Positions 41,579-50,202 of a stretch of 64,000 nt of DNA are shown piece by piece (the stretch's first letter is position 1; every line of letters begins with the position of its first letter). A program made the translations under genes and the position numbers. The notes under the pieces are model-generated. The model made no database searches, was not told where the DNA came from, and saw only the letters and a list, made by a program, of their open reading frames with translations. This DNA is from CAWGJC01 sp965276665 (GTDB lineage Bacteria; Pseudomonadota; Alphaproteobacteria; Acetobacterales; Acetobacteraceae), in assembly GCA_965276665.1 (NCBI GenBank), contig OZ255620.1, positions 1,612,001 to 1,676,000 of the forward strand, read 5' to 3'.

Positions 41579-44500
41579 GCCGCCTCCAGGATCGAAAACA
41601 CGGCGTTGCGGCGCGGGCGCCAGAGATCGCGGCGGAGCGCATCGGCGAAGCGCGCCCGCATCGCCGCATGCGCCGCCGGGTTTTCCGCGCGCAGGAATGC
41701 CTCCGTCGCTGCATCGCCGAGCGTGGCGGCGAAATAGAGATCGAATTGCCGGTCGAGCCGCGTCGACAGGGTTACGGCGAAGCCGTGCAGGCTGTCGAGC
41801 GTGCGCGCGAGCTCCGCCGCGCCGCGTCGTCCGTGGCGACGCTGGCCGGCGATCCAGTCCGGGTTGGCGGCGCGCCCGCGCACCACGCGCGCAAGCTCGT
41901 CGGCGAGCAGGCGCATTCGCGGCGCGCCCGCTGTCGTCAGATCGGCATGATAGAGCGCGGGTTCGGCGCCGAGCACGGCGGCGGCGGCGGCGAACCCGCC
42001 CTCATGCGCGGCGTGATCCGGGCCGTCGAGCAGATCGGTCTCGGCATGGTCCTGCACGTGCAGAAAGGCATCCGCCCCGGCCACGCGCGCGGCGAAGCCG
42101 ACCGGGTCCGCCGCACCGTCGCGCCCCGGTCCATAAGAAGCGGCGGAGCCGGCGAGGTAGGCCTCGGCGATCGCCGCCCGATCCGCGCCATGGACCAGCA
42201 TCCGTTCCGCCCCGGTGCCGTAAGCACCCGGCAGCGCGCCGAAAATGCGCGATGGGCTTGCGCATCCGGCAAGCGGGTTCCACTCCGCCGCCTCGTCGCG
42301 CGCGGCGACCGCCGCGACCGCGCGGTCGAACAGCGCGATCTGACCCGGGAACGCGTCGCGGAACAGGCCGGAGATGCGGAGCGTCACATCGACCCGCGGC
42401 CGGTCGAGCAGTGCGAGCGGCAGGATCTCGACCCCGGAGACGCGGCTCGACCCGTCGTCCCAGAGCGGCCGCGCGCCGAGCAGGACCAATGCGAGCGCCA
42501 GGTCCTCGCCGCCGGTGCGGATCGTGGTGCTGCCCCAGATGTCGAGCACCAGCGCGCGCATCGGCTCGCCGCGCTCCTGGCTGTGGCGGCGCAGCAACTC
42601 CTCGGCTGCCGGTTCGGCCAGGGCCACGGCGGAGCGGGTCGGCACGGCGCGTGGATCGATCGCGAACAGGTTGCGCCCGGTTGGCAGCACGTCGGCGCGG
42701 CCACGGCTCGGCGCGCCGGCAGGGCCGGGCTGCACGAAGCGCCCGTCGAGCGCCGCCAGCAGGGCCGCCCGCTCCGCCGCCGCGCTCGCGTCGAGATCGG
42801 CGGCGAGGCGCGCTTCAGGCACTGCGGGGCACGAGCGACGCAAAGCATCGAGAAGTGCGGCACGGCGATCCGGCGGCGGGCTCTCGCCGAAGACGTGCAG
42901 CCCGTCGCGGATCTGCATCTCCTTGACGTCGCAGAGATAGGCGTCGAGCCGGGCGAGCTGCTCGGACTCCGGCGCGTCGGGGGGGGCGGCGGCCTCGTCG
43001 AGCAGGCCGCATGCGGCAGCGCGGGCGACGATGTCGCGGCGGAGCAGCGCGGTGCGCCGGCGATCGAGCCCGTCGGCGGCGGCGTATTCGTCGATCAGCC
43101 GTTCCAGCGCCGCCGCCTCTCCACGCAGCGCGGCGTTGCGCAGCGGCGGGGTCAGATGGCCGATGGTGACCGCGCCGAGCCGCCGCTTGGCGGCGGCGGC
43201 CTCGCCGGGGTTGCTGACGATGAACGGGTAGATCACCGGCGTGCCGCGGGCGAGCGCGGCCGGCGCGCAGGCGGCGGAGAGCGCCACCGCCTTGCCGGGC
43301 AGCCATTCGAGCGCGCCATGCGTGCCGAGATGCACGACCGCATCCACCTCGCGCAGCCAGAGCCGGAAGGCGACATAGGCATGGCAGGGGGGCAGCCGGG
43401 GGTCGTGATAGCGCGCCCGTCTGTCCTCGCCCGCGCCGCGATCCGGCTCGATGGCGACGACAATGTTTCCGCACCGCAGATGGCGGATCGGGAAGCCGGA
43501 ACATGGCGCGCCCCAGGCCTGCGTCACCGCCTCGCGGAACGCGGCGGGCAGATCTGCGAAGCGGCGCTCATAGTCGGCCAGCGGCAGCGTGACCGCCTCG
43601 GCCGGCTTGCAGAGACGGCGCGGCAGGTCGTCGGGCACCGCATCGATCTCATATCCCGCCTCCCGCAGCCGCGCGAGAAGAGCGTCGAGGCTGGCGAAGC
43701 TGTCGAGCCCGACCGCGTGGCCCTCCTGCCCGCTCTCCAACCCCACGCCGGGATAGTCGGAGAGGATGATCGCGAGACGACGCGCGGCGCGTGGCGTGCC
43801 GGCGAGGCGGGCCCAGCCAGCGGCGCGGTCGGCGGCGAGCGCCACCCCGTCCGGATCCGGCAGGAGGCGGGTCGGCGCGAATTCGAGCTCCGGCAGGCTC
43901 GCCGCCGCCTCCTTGAACGCGATGGCGGTGGTGAGCAGGCGGCCGTCGAGCTCCGGCAGCGCCACCTGCATCGCCAGATCCGCCTGCGACAGGCCGGATT
44001 GCGCGGCCTCCCACGCGCCGCGCCCGCTGCCAGCCAGCACCGCCTGCAGCACCGGCACACCGGCCGCGTCGAGCGGCGAGCCGGCTTCGCCGCGCGCCGA
44101 GAAACCGGTGAGGTTCACCACCACCGCAGGCTGCCAGGCAAGCAGCGTCGTCGCCACGCCGGCGGCGGTCGCCACCGATTTCAGGCTGTCCACATAGAGG
44201 GCGCGCGGAGCGAGGCCCCGCGAAGCAAGCGCCGCCGCGAGCGCGGCCACGGGTGCGGTGTCCCCCGCCAGCAGATGCGAGCGGTAGAAGACGAGCGCGG
44301 CGGTAGGACCGCTCGCCGCTTGCAAGGGAAATTCGCCCCAGGCCTCGACCGGCTCGGCCACCTCGCCCGCATCCGGGACGAGACCCGCCAGATGCGCCAT
44401 CAGGCCGAGCGCGATGCGAAGATTCGCCACACCGCCGGCGGCGAAGCAGGCATCGAGCCGCGCGAGCGCCCCCGCCTCCATGGTGGAGAGCGCGGCGAGG

Positions 44501-44865
44501 CGGGAATCCGAGCGCCGCTCGCCCGGCAGCAGGGCGAGGGGGATTTTGCCGGCGCGGCAGGCAGCGGCCACCTCCTCGGCGCCGTAGGTCCAGTAATCCG
44601 CCCCGCCGAGCAGCCGGGCGGCCACGCAGCGCGCCTGCCCGACCACCGATTCCACGAACAGATCGACGGAAAGCGGGTGGCGTAGCCGGGCTAGATTGAC
44701 CAGCCGGAGGCTCGGCCGCGCCGCCCCCATCGCCTCCCAGGAAGCCGCCGCCGCCGCGAGATCGCTATCGGCGAAGGAGAGCAGCACGAGATCGGCGCGG
44801 GAATGGCCGAGATCGACCGCCGCGCCCTCCTCCAGCCCATGCGTCTCGCGGGCGAGCAGGTGCAT
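41575..44865 (-). CDS. cobN: cobaltochelatase subunit CobN
   Basis: 1096 residues, somewhat shorter than the usual 1200-1280. It shows LLPGERRSDSRLAALSTMEAGALARLD, LSDYPGVGLESGQEGHAVGLDS, HLGTHGALEWLPGKAVALS, YPFIVSNPGEAAAAKRRLGAVTIGHLTPP and WGSTTIRTGGEDLALALVLLG. CobN is the large porphyrin-binding subunit that inserts cobalt into hydrogenobyrinate diamide with CobS and CobT chelatase subunits, which are not in this window. It follows cobW by three bases and is coupled to cobG. Confidence 0.93.
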   Translation of the reverse strand: MHLLARETHGLEEGAAVDLGHSRADLVLLSFADSDLAAAAASWEAMGAARPSLRLVNLARLRHPLSVDLFVESVVGQARCVAARLLGGADYWTYGAEEVAAACRAGKIPLALLPGERRSDSRLAALSTMEAGALARLDACFAAGGVANLRIALGLMAHLAGLVPDAGEVAEPVEAWGEFPLQAASGPTAALVFYRSHLLAGDTAPVAALAAALASRGLAPRALYVDSLKSVATAAGVATTLLAWQPAVVVNLTGFSARGEAGSPLDAAGVPVLQAVLAGSGRGAWEAAQSGLSQADLAMQVALPELDGRLLTTAIAFKEAAASLPELEFAPTRLLPDPDGVALAADRAAGWARLAGTPRAARRLAIILSDYPGVGLESGQEGHAVGLDSFASLDALLARLREAGYEIDAVPDDLPRRLCKPAEAVTLPLADYERRFADLPAAFREAVTQAWGAPCSGFPIRHLRCGNIVVAIEPDRGAGEDRRARYHDPRLPPCHAYVAFRLWLREVDAVVHLGTHGALEWLPGKAVALSAACAPAALARGTPVIYPFIVSNPGEAAAAKRRLGAVTIGHLTPPLRNAALRGEAAALERLIDEYAAADGLDRRRTALLRRDIVARAAACGLLDEAAAPPDAPESEQLARLDAYLCDVKEMQIRDGLHVFGESPPPDRRAALLDALRRSCPAVPEARLAADLDASAAAERAALLAALDGRFVQPGPAGAPSRGRADVLPTGRNLFAIDPRAVPTRSAVALAEPAAEELLRRHSQERGEPMRALVLDIWGSTTIRTGGEDLALALVLLGARPLWDDGSSRVSGVEILPLALLDRPRVDVTLRISGLFRDAFPGQIALFDRAVAAVAARDEAAEWNPLAGCASPSRIFGALPGAYGTGAERMLVHGADRAAIAEAYLAGSAASYGPGRDGAADPVGFAARVAGADAFLHVQDHAETDLLDGPDHAAHEGGFAAAAAVLGAEPALYHADLTTAGAPRMRLLADELARVVRGRAANPDWIAGQRRHGRRGAAELARTLDSLHGFAVTLSTRLDRQFDLYFAATLGDAATEAFLRAENPAAHAAMRARFADALRRDLWRPRRNAVFSILEAA

Positions 44866-44868
44866 CGT

Positions 44869-45891
44869 CTATCCGGCGATCGCGGCGGAGACCGCCGCCC
44901 GGTCGAAGCCGGCGAGGCCGATCACCACCAGCCGCCCGTCCCGCGCCTCGCCCGGCATCCAGGCGCGGTCGTATTCCTGGCGGAACCGCGTGCCCACGCC
45001 CTGCACCGCGAGGCGCATCGGCCGGCCGGCGACCGCGGCGAACCCCTTCATCCGCAGCACGTCATGCGACGCGGCGACCTGCCGCAGCCGGTCGATCAGC
45101 GCCTCGGGGGAAGCCGCCTCCGGCACGTCGACGACGAAACTGTCGAAATCGTCGTGCTCGTGCTCGTCGAGCGCGTCGTGGTGCGAGGGGCGGCCGGCGA
45201 GATCGTCCTCCGCCGCGGCCGCGAGGCCGAGCAGCACCGCCGGATCGAGCCGGCCTTCCCGCGCCGCGACGAGCTTCACCGCGCGCGGCAGCACGCGACC
45301 GACCGCCTCGCGCACCCGCGCGGCATCATCGGCGTCCAGCAGATCGGATTTGTTGAGCACGACCAGATCGGCGGCGGCGAGTTGGTCCTCGAACACCTCG
45401 GCGAGCGGGTTGTCGTGCTCGAGGGACGGATCGGCCGCGCGCTGGGCCGCGACCGCCGCCGGATCATCGGCGAAGCGGCCGGCGGCGACGGCCGGTCCGT
45501 CCACCACCGTCACCACGCCATCCACCGTCAGGCGCGAGCGGATGTCCGGCCAGGTGAACGCCTTGATCAGCGGCTTCGGCAAAGCGAGGCCGGAGGTTTC
45601 GATCAGGATGTGCTCGGGCGGCTCGGCACGGCCGATCAACGCGCGCATCGTCGGAATGAAATCCTCGGCGACGGTGCAGCAGAGGCAGCCATTCGCCAGC
45701 TCGACGATGTTCTCCTCGTCGCAGCCGGGAATGCCGCAGGCGCGCAGCGTCTCGCCATCGATGCCGAGCGCGCCGAACTCGTTGACGATGATGGCGATCC
45801 GCCTTCCGCCGGCGTGGGCGAGCAGATGGCGCACCAGGGTCGTCTTGCCGGCGCCGAGAAAGCCGGTGACGATCGTCGCCGGGATCTTCAT
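44869..45891 (-). CDS. cobW: cobalamin biosynthesis protein CobW (COG0523 GTPase)
   Basis: 340 residues. Walker A GFLGAGKTTL, the metal motif NGCLCCTV (CxCC), LIETSGLA and NKSDLLDADD are complete. A short His/Asp-rich stretch HHDALDEHEHDDFD (about residue 240) may bind metal. It is a metallochaperone GTPase, presumed to deliver cobalt (or zinc) to the chelatase. It starts in an ATGA overlap with the DUF1636 gene. Confidence 0.92.
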   Translation of the reverse strand: MKIPATIVTGFLGAGKTTLVRHLLAHAGGRRIAIIVNEFGALGIDGETLRACGIPGCDEENIVELANGCLCCTVAEDFIPTMRALIGRAEPPEHILIETSGLALPKPLIKAFTWPDIRSRLTVDGVVTVVDGPAVAAGRFADDPAAVAAQRAADPSLEHDNPLAEVFEDQLAAADLVVLNKSDLLDADDAARVREAVGRVLPRAVKLVAAREGRLDPAVLLGLAAAAEDDLAGRPSHHDALDEHEHDDFDSFVVDVPEAASPEALIDRLRQVAASHDVLRMKGFAAVAGRPMRLAVQGVGTRFRQEYDRAWMPGEARDGRLVVIGLAGFDRAAVSAAIAG

Positions 45892-46256
45892 GCCGGCACC
45901 CCCGGCAGGCGTCCGATCACCACGTCGCGGAGCGAGGCGGGGCGGCGGGACGGCATCACCGTGCCGCTCGCCGAGGCGCCGTAGGTCGCGCCGTAGGCGA
46001 TCAGGTCGGACGCGTGATCCGGGGTGAGCCGGCCGAGCAGGTAGCTCCATTTCCCGGGCATCGTCATCGCCGCCGAGCAGCCCTGCTCGCAATTGGCGAG
46101 GCAGGTGATTTCCTGAACGCGGATCGGCGCGTCCGCTGGCAGGCAGGCGGCGACGGCATCGTGCAGATGCCGCCCCAGCGGCGCTGCGCCCTCGGCAAGC
46201 TCCCGCCCGGCGCGACAGGTGATGCAGACATGCAGGACCGGCTTTTCCAAAGGCAC
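45888..46256 (-). CDS. DUF1636 [2Fe-2S] thioredoxin-like protein, first gene after riboswitch
   Basis: 122 residues: VLHVCITCRAG at the start and TCLANCEQGCSAAM in the middle, four or more cysteines in a thioredoxin-like ferredoxin arrangement. DUF1636 genes are frequently found beside cobalamin genes. Here it is the first gene behind a cobalamin riboswitch and is coupled to cobW, so it may supply electrons to cobalt or corrin reduction (inference). The GTG at 46256 abuts GGGAGG too closely; a TTG two codons later has ideal spacing and may be the true start. Confidence 0.82.
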   Translation of the reverse strand: MPLEKPVLHVCITCRAGRELAEGAAPLGRHLHDAVAACLPADAPIRVQEITCLANCEQGCSAAMTMPGKWSYLLGRLTPDHASDLIAYGATYGASASGTVMPSRRPASLRDVVIGRLPGVPA

Positions 46257-46361
46257 CCCTCCCGGGCAACAAACCAGGCGGGTGCGTCGCCATTCCGGAC
46301 GGGTCCGGGCCGGCGTGTCGCGGCCGTTGCCAGGGCACCCCGCCCGGCTGGCCGTAGGCGT

Positions 46362-46505
46362 CGATGGCAGGTCTCCTGGCTCGCGGATCAGGCACGCCCG
46401 GCCAGCCTTCCCGGCTTGCGCCAGTGGCGGAACGGCGGGGCACTCACCGCTGACAGTTGCGGGGGCAGCCGCGGCATCGCACCGCGTTCCCTTTTAACCG
46501 CCGGA
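46362..46505 (-). promoter_or_regulatory. cobalamin riboswitch upstream of the cobW-cobN block
   Basis: Minus-strand reading shows GGTTAAAAGGGAACGCGGTG, then GGCTGCCCCCGCAACTGTCA (core), GAGTGCC, CCGCCACTGGC and GCCGGGAAGGC, then the B12 box AGCCAGGAGACCTGCC (46366-46381). This is a complete classical cobalamin aptamer. The B12 box lies about 110 nt before the DUF1636 start codon, leaving room for an expression platform. It probably lowers expression of the long minus-strand block when cobalamin is plentiful. Confidence 0.95.
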
Positions 46506-46559
46506 CGGCGAACCGGCCGGCGGACCATCGCGGATAGGGGTAGTCCGCCGGATCGGGCC

Positions 46560-47075
46560 ATGTCAAAGGGCGCGATGCCCGCTTCGCTGACATTGGTTCT
46601 CGGCGGCGCCCGCTCCGGCAAGAGCCGGCATGCTGAGGCGCTGCTCACCGCCCTGCCGCCGCCTTGGCGCTACGTCGCGACCGCGGAGGCGTTCGACGAC
46701 GAGATGCGCGACCGCATCGCCGCCCATCGCGCCGCCCGCGCGCCCGGTTGGGAGACCGTGGAGGCGCCGCTCGACCTCGCCCCGGCGCTCGACACCGCGC
46801 GGCCGGTGCTGGTCGATTGCCTGACGCTGTGGCTCGCCAACCGCATGCTCGCGAACCTGCCGCCGGACGGGCCGGAGGCCGGGCTCGAGGACGCGCTCGA
46901 GCGGCGCAGCGCGCCGACCGTGCTGGTCGCCAACGAAGTCGGGCTGGGGATCGTCCCGGAGAACGCGCTCGCCCGCGCCTTCCGCGACGCCGCCGGCGTG
47001 CTGCACCAGCGGCTTGCCAGCCGGGCCGACCGCGTGGTGTTCATGGTCGCCGGGCTGCCGATGGTGGTGAAATGA
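46560..47075 (+). CDS. cobU: adenosylcobinamide kinase / guanylyltransferase
   Basis: 171 residues. P-loop LVLGGARSGKSRHAEAL, YVATAEAFDDEM, the histidine region AAHRAARAPGWETVEAP, LVDCLTLWLANRM and NEVGLGIVPENALARAFRD are all family features. It phosphorylates cobinamide and transfers GMP from GTP. The plus-strand block cobU-cobO-cobQ starts 54 bp from the divergent riboswitch. It overlaps cobO (ATGA). Confidence 0.93.
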   Translation: MSKGAMPASLTLVLGGARSGKSRHAEALLTALPPPWRYVATAEAFDDEMRDRIAAHRAARAPGWETVEAPLDLAPALDTARPVLVDCLTLWLANRMLANLPPDGPEAGLEDALERRSAPTVLVANEVGLGIVPENALARAFRDAAGVLHQRLASRADRVVFMVAGLPMVVK

Positions 47076-47671
47076 GCGAAGACGCCGAACGTCACCGCGC
47101 GAAGATGGTCCGCCGCAAGGCGGTGCAGGACGCGGAGGTGGCCGCCAAGACCGTCGAGAAGGGCCTGCTGATGGTCAACACCGGCCCCGGCAAGGGCAAA
47201 TCCACCGCCGCTTTCGGCCTGCTGCTGCGGATGGTCGGGCAGGGCCGGCCCTGCGGCGTGGTGCAGTTCATCAAGGGAGCCTGGAGCACCGGCGAGCGGC
47301 GGGTGCTGGAAGGCTTCCCGCTCGTCGAATGGCACAGCATGGGCGAGGGCTTCACCTGGGAAACCCAGGACCGCGACCGCGACGTCGCCGCCTGCGCCGC
47401 CGCCTGGGATCGCGCGGTCGCGATGATGGCGCGCCCCGATCTCGCGCTGCTGGTGCTGGACGAGCTCTGCATCGCGCTGCGCTACGATTACCTCGACACC
47501 GATGCGGCGATCGCGGCCCTCGCCGCGCGGCCGCCGGCGCTGCACGTGATGGTGACGGGACGCAACGCGCCGCCGGCGCTGATCGAGGCGGCCGACATGG
47601 TCACCGAGATGGGCAAGCTGAAGCACCATTTCGCCGCCGGGGTGAAGGCGCAGGCGGGGATCGAGTTCTAG
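47072..47671 (+). CDS. cobO: cob(I)yrinic acid a,c-diamide adenosyltransferase
   Basis: 199 residues. The P-loop-like VNTGPGKGKSTAAFGLLLR binds ATP; KGAWSTGERRVLE, EGFTWETQDR, LLVLDELCIALRYDYL and VTGRNAPPALIEAADMVTEM are CobO/BtuR motifs. It attaches the adenosyl group to cobalt. Coupled to cobU. Its TAG stop lies on the left TA of an R2 element that separates it from cobQ. Confidence 0.94.
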   Translation: MSEDAERHRAKMVRRKAVQDAEVAAKTVEKGLLMVNTGPGKGKSTAAFGLLLRMVGQGRPCGVVQFIKGAWSTGERRVLEGFPLVEWHSMGEGFTWETQDRDRDVAACAAAWDRAVAMMARPDLALLVLDELCIALRYDYLDTDAAIAALAARPPALHVMVTGRNAPPALIEAADMVTEMGKLKHHFAAGVKAQAGIEF

Positions 47672-47774
47672 AGCATGTTTTGTTCGCATTCGCTCACTCC
47701 GCAGGCTCTAGCTCTTTGTTTTGACGAGCATCTTTATCCGCTCGCACGAATCCGTTCGAGCGGATGACGCTCTA
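47669..47774. repeat. R2 palindromic element (copy 4), between cobO and cobQ
   Basis: An intact R2: TAGAGCATGTTTTGTTCG at the left, GGCTCTAGCTCTTTG at the internal TA, GAGCGGATGACGCTCTA at the right. Left TA is in the cobO stop; right TA is one base from the cobQ GTG. It fills the whole cobO-cobQ gap and replaces the expected ribosome-binding site. Confidence 0.85.
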
Positions 47775-47775
47775 G

Positions 47776-49230
47776 GTGACGGCGCGCGCGCTGATGCTGC
47801 AGGGCACTGGGTCGAGCGTCGGCAAATCCCTGCTGGTCGCCGGCCTCGCCCGCGCTTATGCGCGCCGCGGCCTCGCGGTACGGCCGTTCAAGCCGCAGAA
47901 CATGTCGAACAACGCGGCGGTCACCGAGGATGGCGGCGAGATCGGCCGCGCCCAGGCCCTGCAGGCGCGCGCCGCCCGCGTCTCCCCGAGCGTGCACATG
48001 AACCCGGTGCTGCTGAAGCCCGAGAGCGAGACCGGCTCGCAGATCATCGTGCAGGGACGCCGCATCGGCAGCGCCCGCGCCCGCGACTACCAGGCGATGA
48101 AAGCCGGCCTGCTGCCCCGCGTGCTGGACAGTTTTTCTCACCTGCGTGCGGAGGCCGATCTCGTGCTGGTGGAAGGCTCGGGCAGCGCGTCGGAAATAAA
48201 TCTGCGCGCGAACGACATCGCCAATATGGGATTCGCCCGTGCCGCCTTCACGCCGGTGGTGCTGGTCGGCGATATCGATCGCGGCGGCGTCATCGCCAGC
48301 CTGGTGGGCACGCATACCGTGCTCGCCGAAGCCGATCGCGCGATGATCCGCGGCTTCGTCGTCAACCGGATGCGCGGCGATCCCGCCTTGTTCGAGACGG
48401 GAATGCGCGCGATCACGGGCCGGACCGGCTGGAAGGCGCTCGGGCTGGTGCCGTTCTTCGAGCCGGCCCGCCTGCTGCCGGCCGAGGATTCGCAGGATCT
48501 CGGGGCGCCGGTCTCGTCGGGACCGCTCCGCATCGCCGTCCCGGTGCTTCCCCGCATCGCCAATTTCGACGATCTCGACCCGCTCGCCGCCGAGCCCGGC
48601 GTCTCGTTGCTGCTGCTGCGGCCGGGCATGACGCTGCCCGGTGATTGCGCGCTGGTGATCCTGCCCGGATCGAAGGCGACCATCGCCGATCTGGCCGAGC
48701 TCCGCCGCGAAGGATGGGACATCGACATCCTGGCGCATCGCCGTCGCGGCGGCGCGGTGCTCGGCCTGTGCGGCGGCTATCAGATGCTGGGGAACGCGAT
48801 CGCCGATCCGGCGGGCATCGAGGGACCGGCGGCCGAGATGCGTGGCCTCGGCCTGCTCGATGTCCGCACCGTGCTGACGGACGAGAAGGTGCTGCGGCCG
48901 GTGGCCGGACATTCGCTCGCCGGGGATGCCGGGTTCACCGGCTACGAGATGCATATGGGCGAGACAATCGGGCCGGATGCGGCGCGCCCGCTGCACCGGC
49001 TTCAGGACGGCCGGACGGAGGGTGCCGCCTCGGCGGACGGAAAGGTGCTCGGCACCTATATCCACGGGCTATTCATGGACGATTCGCAACGCGCCGCCTG
49101 GCTCGCCCGCTTCGGCGTGCGCGCGGCCCCCCGCCGGCATGAGTTGGAGATCGACCGGGTGCTCGACGCGCTCGCCGCGCATCTCGAGCGCCACATCGAT
49201 CTCGATTCTTTGCTCACGCTCGCAGCATGA
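47776..49230 (+). CDS. cobQ: cobyric acid synthase
   Basis: 484 residues. ATPase domain MLQGTGSSVGKSLLVAGL, KPQNMSNNAAVT, VEGSGSASEINL and GDIDRGGVIASLVGT; amidotransferase domain PGSKATIADLA and the nucleophile LGLCGGYQMLG; C-terminal GTYIHGLF. It amidates carboxylates b, d, e and g. GTG start directly after an R2 boundary with no Shine-Dalgarno; ATG at codon 7 is an alternative. The 3' end overlaps convergent cbiB by 17 bp. Confidence 0.94.
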   Translation: MTARALMLQGTGSSVGKSLLVAGLARAYARRGLAVRPFKPQNMSNNAAVTEDGGEIGRAQALQARAARVSPSVHMNPVLLKPESETGSQIIVQGRRIGSARARDYQAMKAGLLPRVLDSFSHLRAEADLVLVEGSGSASEINLRANDIANMGFARAAFTPVVLVGDIDRGGVIASLVGTHTVLAEADRAMIRGFVVNRMRGDPALFETGMRAITGRTGWKALGLVPFFEPARLLPAEDSQDLGAPVSSGPLRIAVPVLPRIANFDDLDPLAAEPGVSLLLLRPGMTLPGDCALVILPGSKATIADLAELRREGWDIDILAHRRRGGAVLGLCGGYQMLGNAIADPAGIEGPAAEMRGLGLLDVRTVLTDEKVLRPVAGHSLAGDAGFTGYEMHMGETIGPDAARPLHRLQDGRTEGAASADGKVLGTYIHGLFMDDSQRAAWLARFGVRAAPRRHELEIDRVLDALAAHLERHIDLDSLLTLAA

Positions 49231-50176
49231 CGCTCAGAAGCATCGCGGCCCCGATCTGCAGCCGGCAGGCGAGCCGGTAGAGCGTGAGCGCGCGCGCCAG
49301 ATCGGGAAGCATGGCCTCGGCCCTGCCGTCGCCCATCCAGCCATCGGCGACCCGCACCGCGCCGTAGATTCGCGGCCCGGCGAGACGCAGGCCGAGCGCG
49401 CCCGCCATCGCCGCCTCCGGCCAGCCGGCATTGGGCGAGCGGTGACGCCGCGCATCGCGCCAGATTGCCCGCACCGCGCCGCGCGCATCCGCCCCGGGCA
49501 GCAGCAGGGCGGCGAGGACGAGCCAGATGGCGGCGAGGCGGGAGGCGGGCAGGTTCAGCAGGTCGTCGAGCCGGGCCGCCGCCCAGCCGAATTCCGCGTG
49601 GCGCGCCGTGCGATGGCCGATCATGCTGTCCGCCGTGTTCACCGCCTTGTAGGCCGCCATCCCGGGCAGCCCGGCAACCGCGCCCCAGACAGCGGGCGCG
49701 ACCACGCCGTCGGAAAAATTCTCGGCCAGGCTCTCGATCGCGGCCCGGATCACCGCCGGCTCGTCGAGCGTGTCCGGATTGCGCCCGACGATATGCGCGA
49801 CCGCCCCCCGCCCGGCCGCCAGGCCGCCGGAGGCGAGCGCGTCGCCGACCGCGCGCACATGGCGGTCGAGGCTGCGCTGCGCCGGCAGGCTGGCGGTAAG
49901 CAGGCCGAGCAGCGCGACGGCGGACGGCAAGGGCAGCACGCGGAGCAGAACGATCTGCAGCAACGCTGCCGGCACCAGCACGGCGATCAGCAGCACGGCC
50001 TCGGCCAGCACGCCGCGGGCGCGGCGGCGGGGCGGCCTATTGCACCGGCGGTCGAGCCACAAGACGAGCGCGCCCATCCAGACCACGGGATGGCGGATGG
50101 CGCGGAAGACCGCGTTCGGGTAGCCGAAGACGGCATCGACGAGCAGGGCGACGGCGACGATCGTCAGGCAGGTCAA
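49214..50176 (-). CDS. cbiB: adenosylcobinamide-phosphate synthase (CbiB/CobD)
   Basis: 320 residues with several membrane helices. VAVALLVDAVFGYPNAVFRAIRHPVVWMG, ESLAENFSDGVVAPAVWGAVAG, YKAVNTADSMIGHR and SPNAGWPEAAMAGALGL are diagnostic. It attaches aminopropanol (phosphate) to cobyric acid at the membrane. Divergent from the decarboxylase gene by 26 bp; 17 bp 3' overlap with cobQ. Confidence 0.93.
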   Translation of the reverse strand: MTCLTIVAVALLVDAVFGYPNAVFRAIRHPVVWMGALVLWLDRRCNRPPRRRARGVLAEAVLLIAVLVPAALLQIVLLRVLPLPSAVALLGLLTASLPAQRSLDRHVRAVGDALASGGLAAGRGAVAHIVGRNPDTLDEPAVIRAAIESLAENFSDGVVAPAVWGAVAGLPGMAAYKAVNTADSMIGHRTARHAEFGWAAARLDDLLNLPASRLAAIWLVLAALLLPGADARGAVRAIWRDARRHRSPNAGWPEAAMAGALGLRLAGPRIYGAVRVADGWMGDGRAEAMLPDLARALTLYRLACRLQIGAAMLLSVMLRA

Positions 50177-50202
50177 TTTCGCGGCGTTCCCGGGAGCGGG
50201 CG

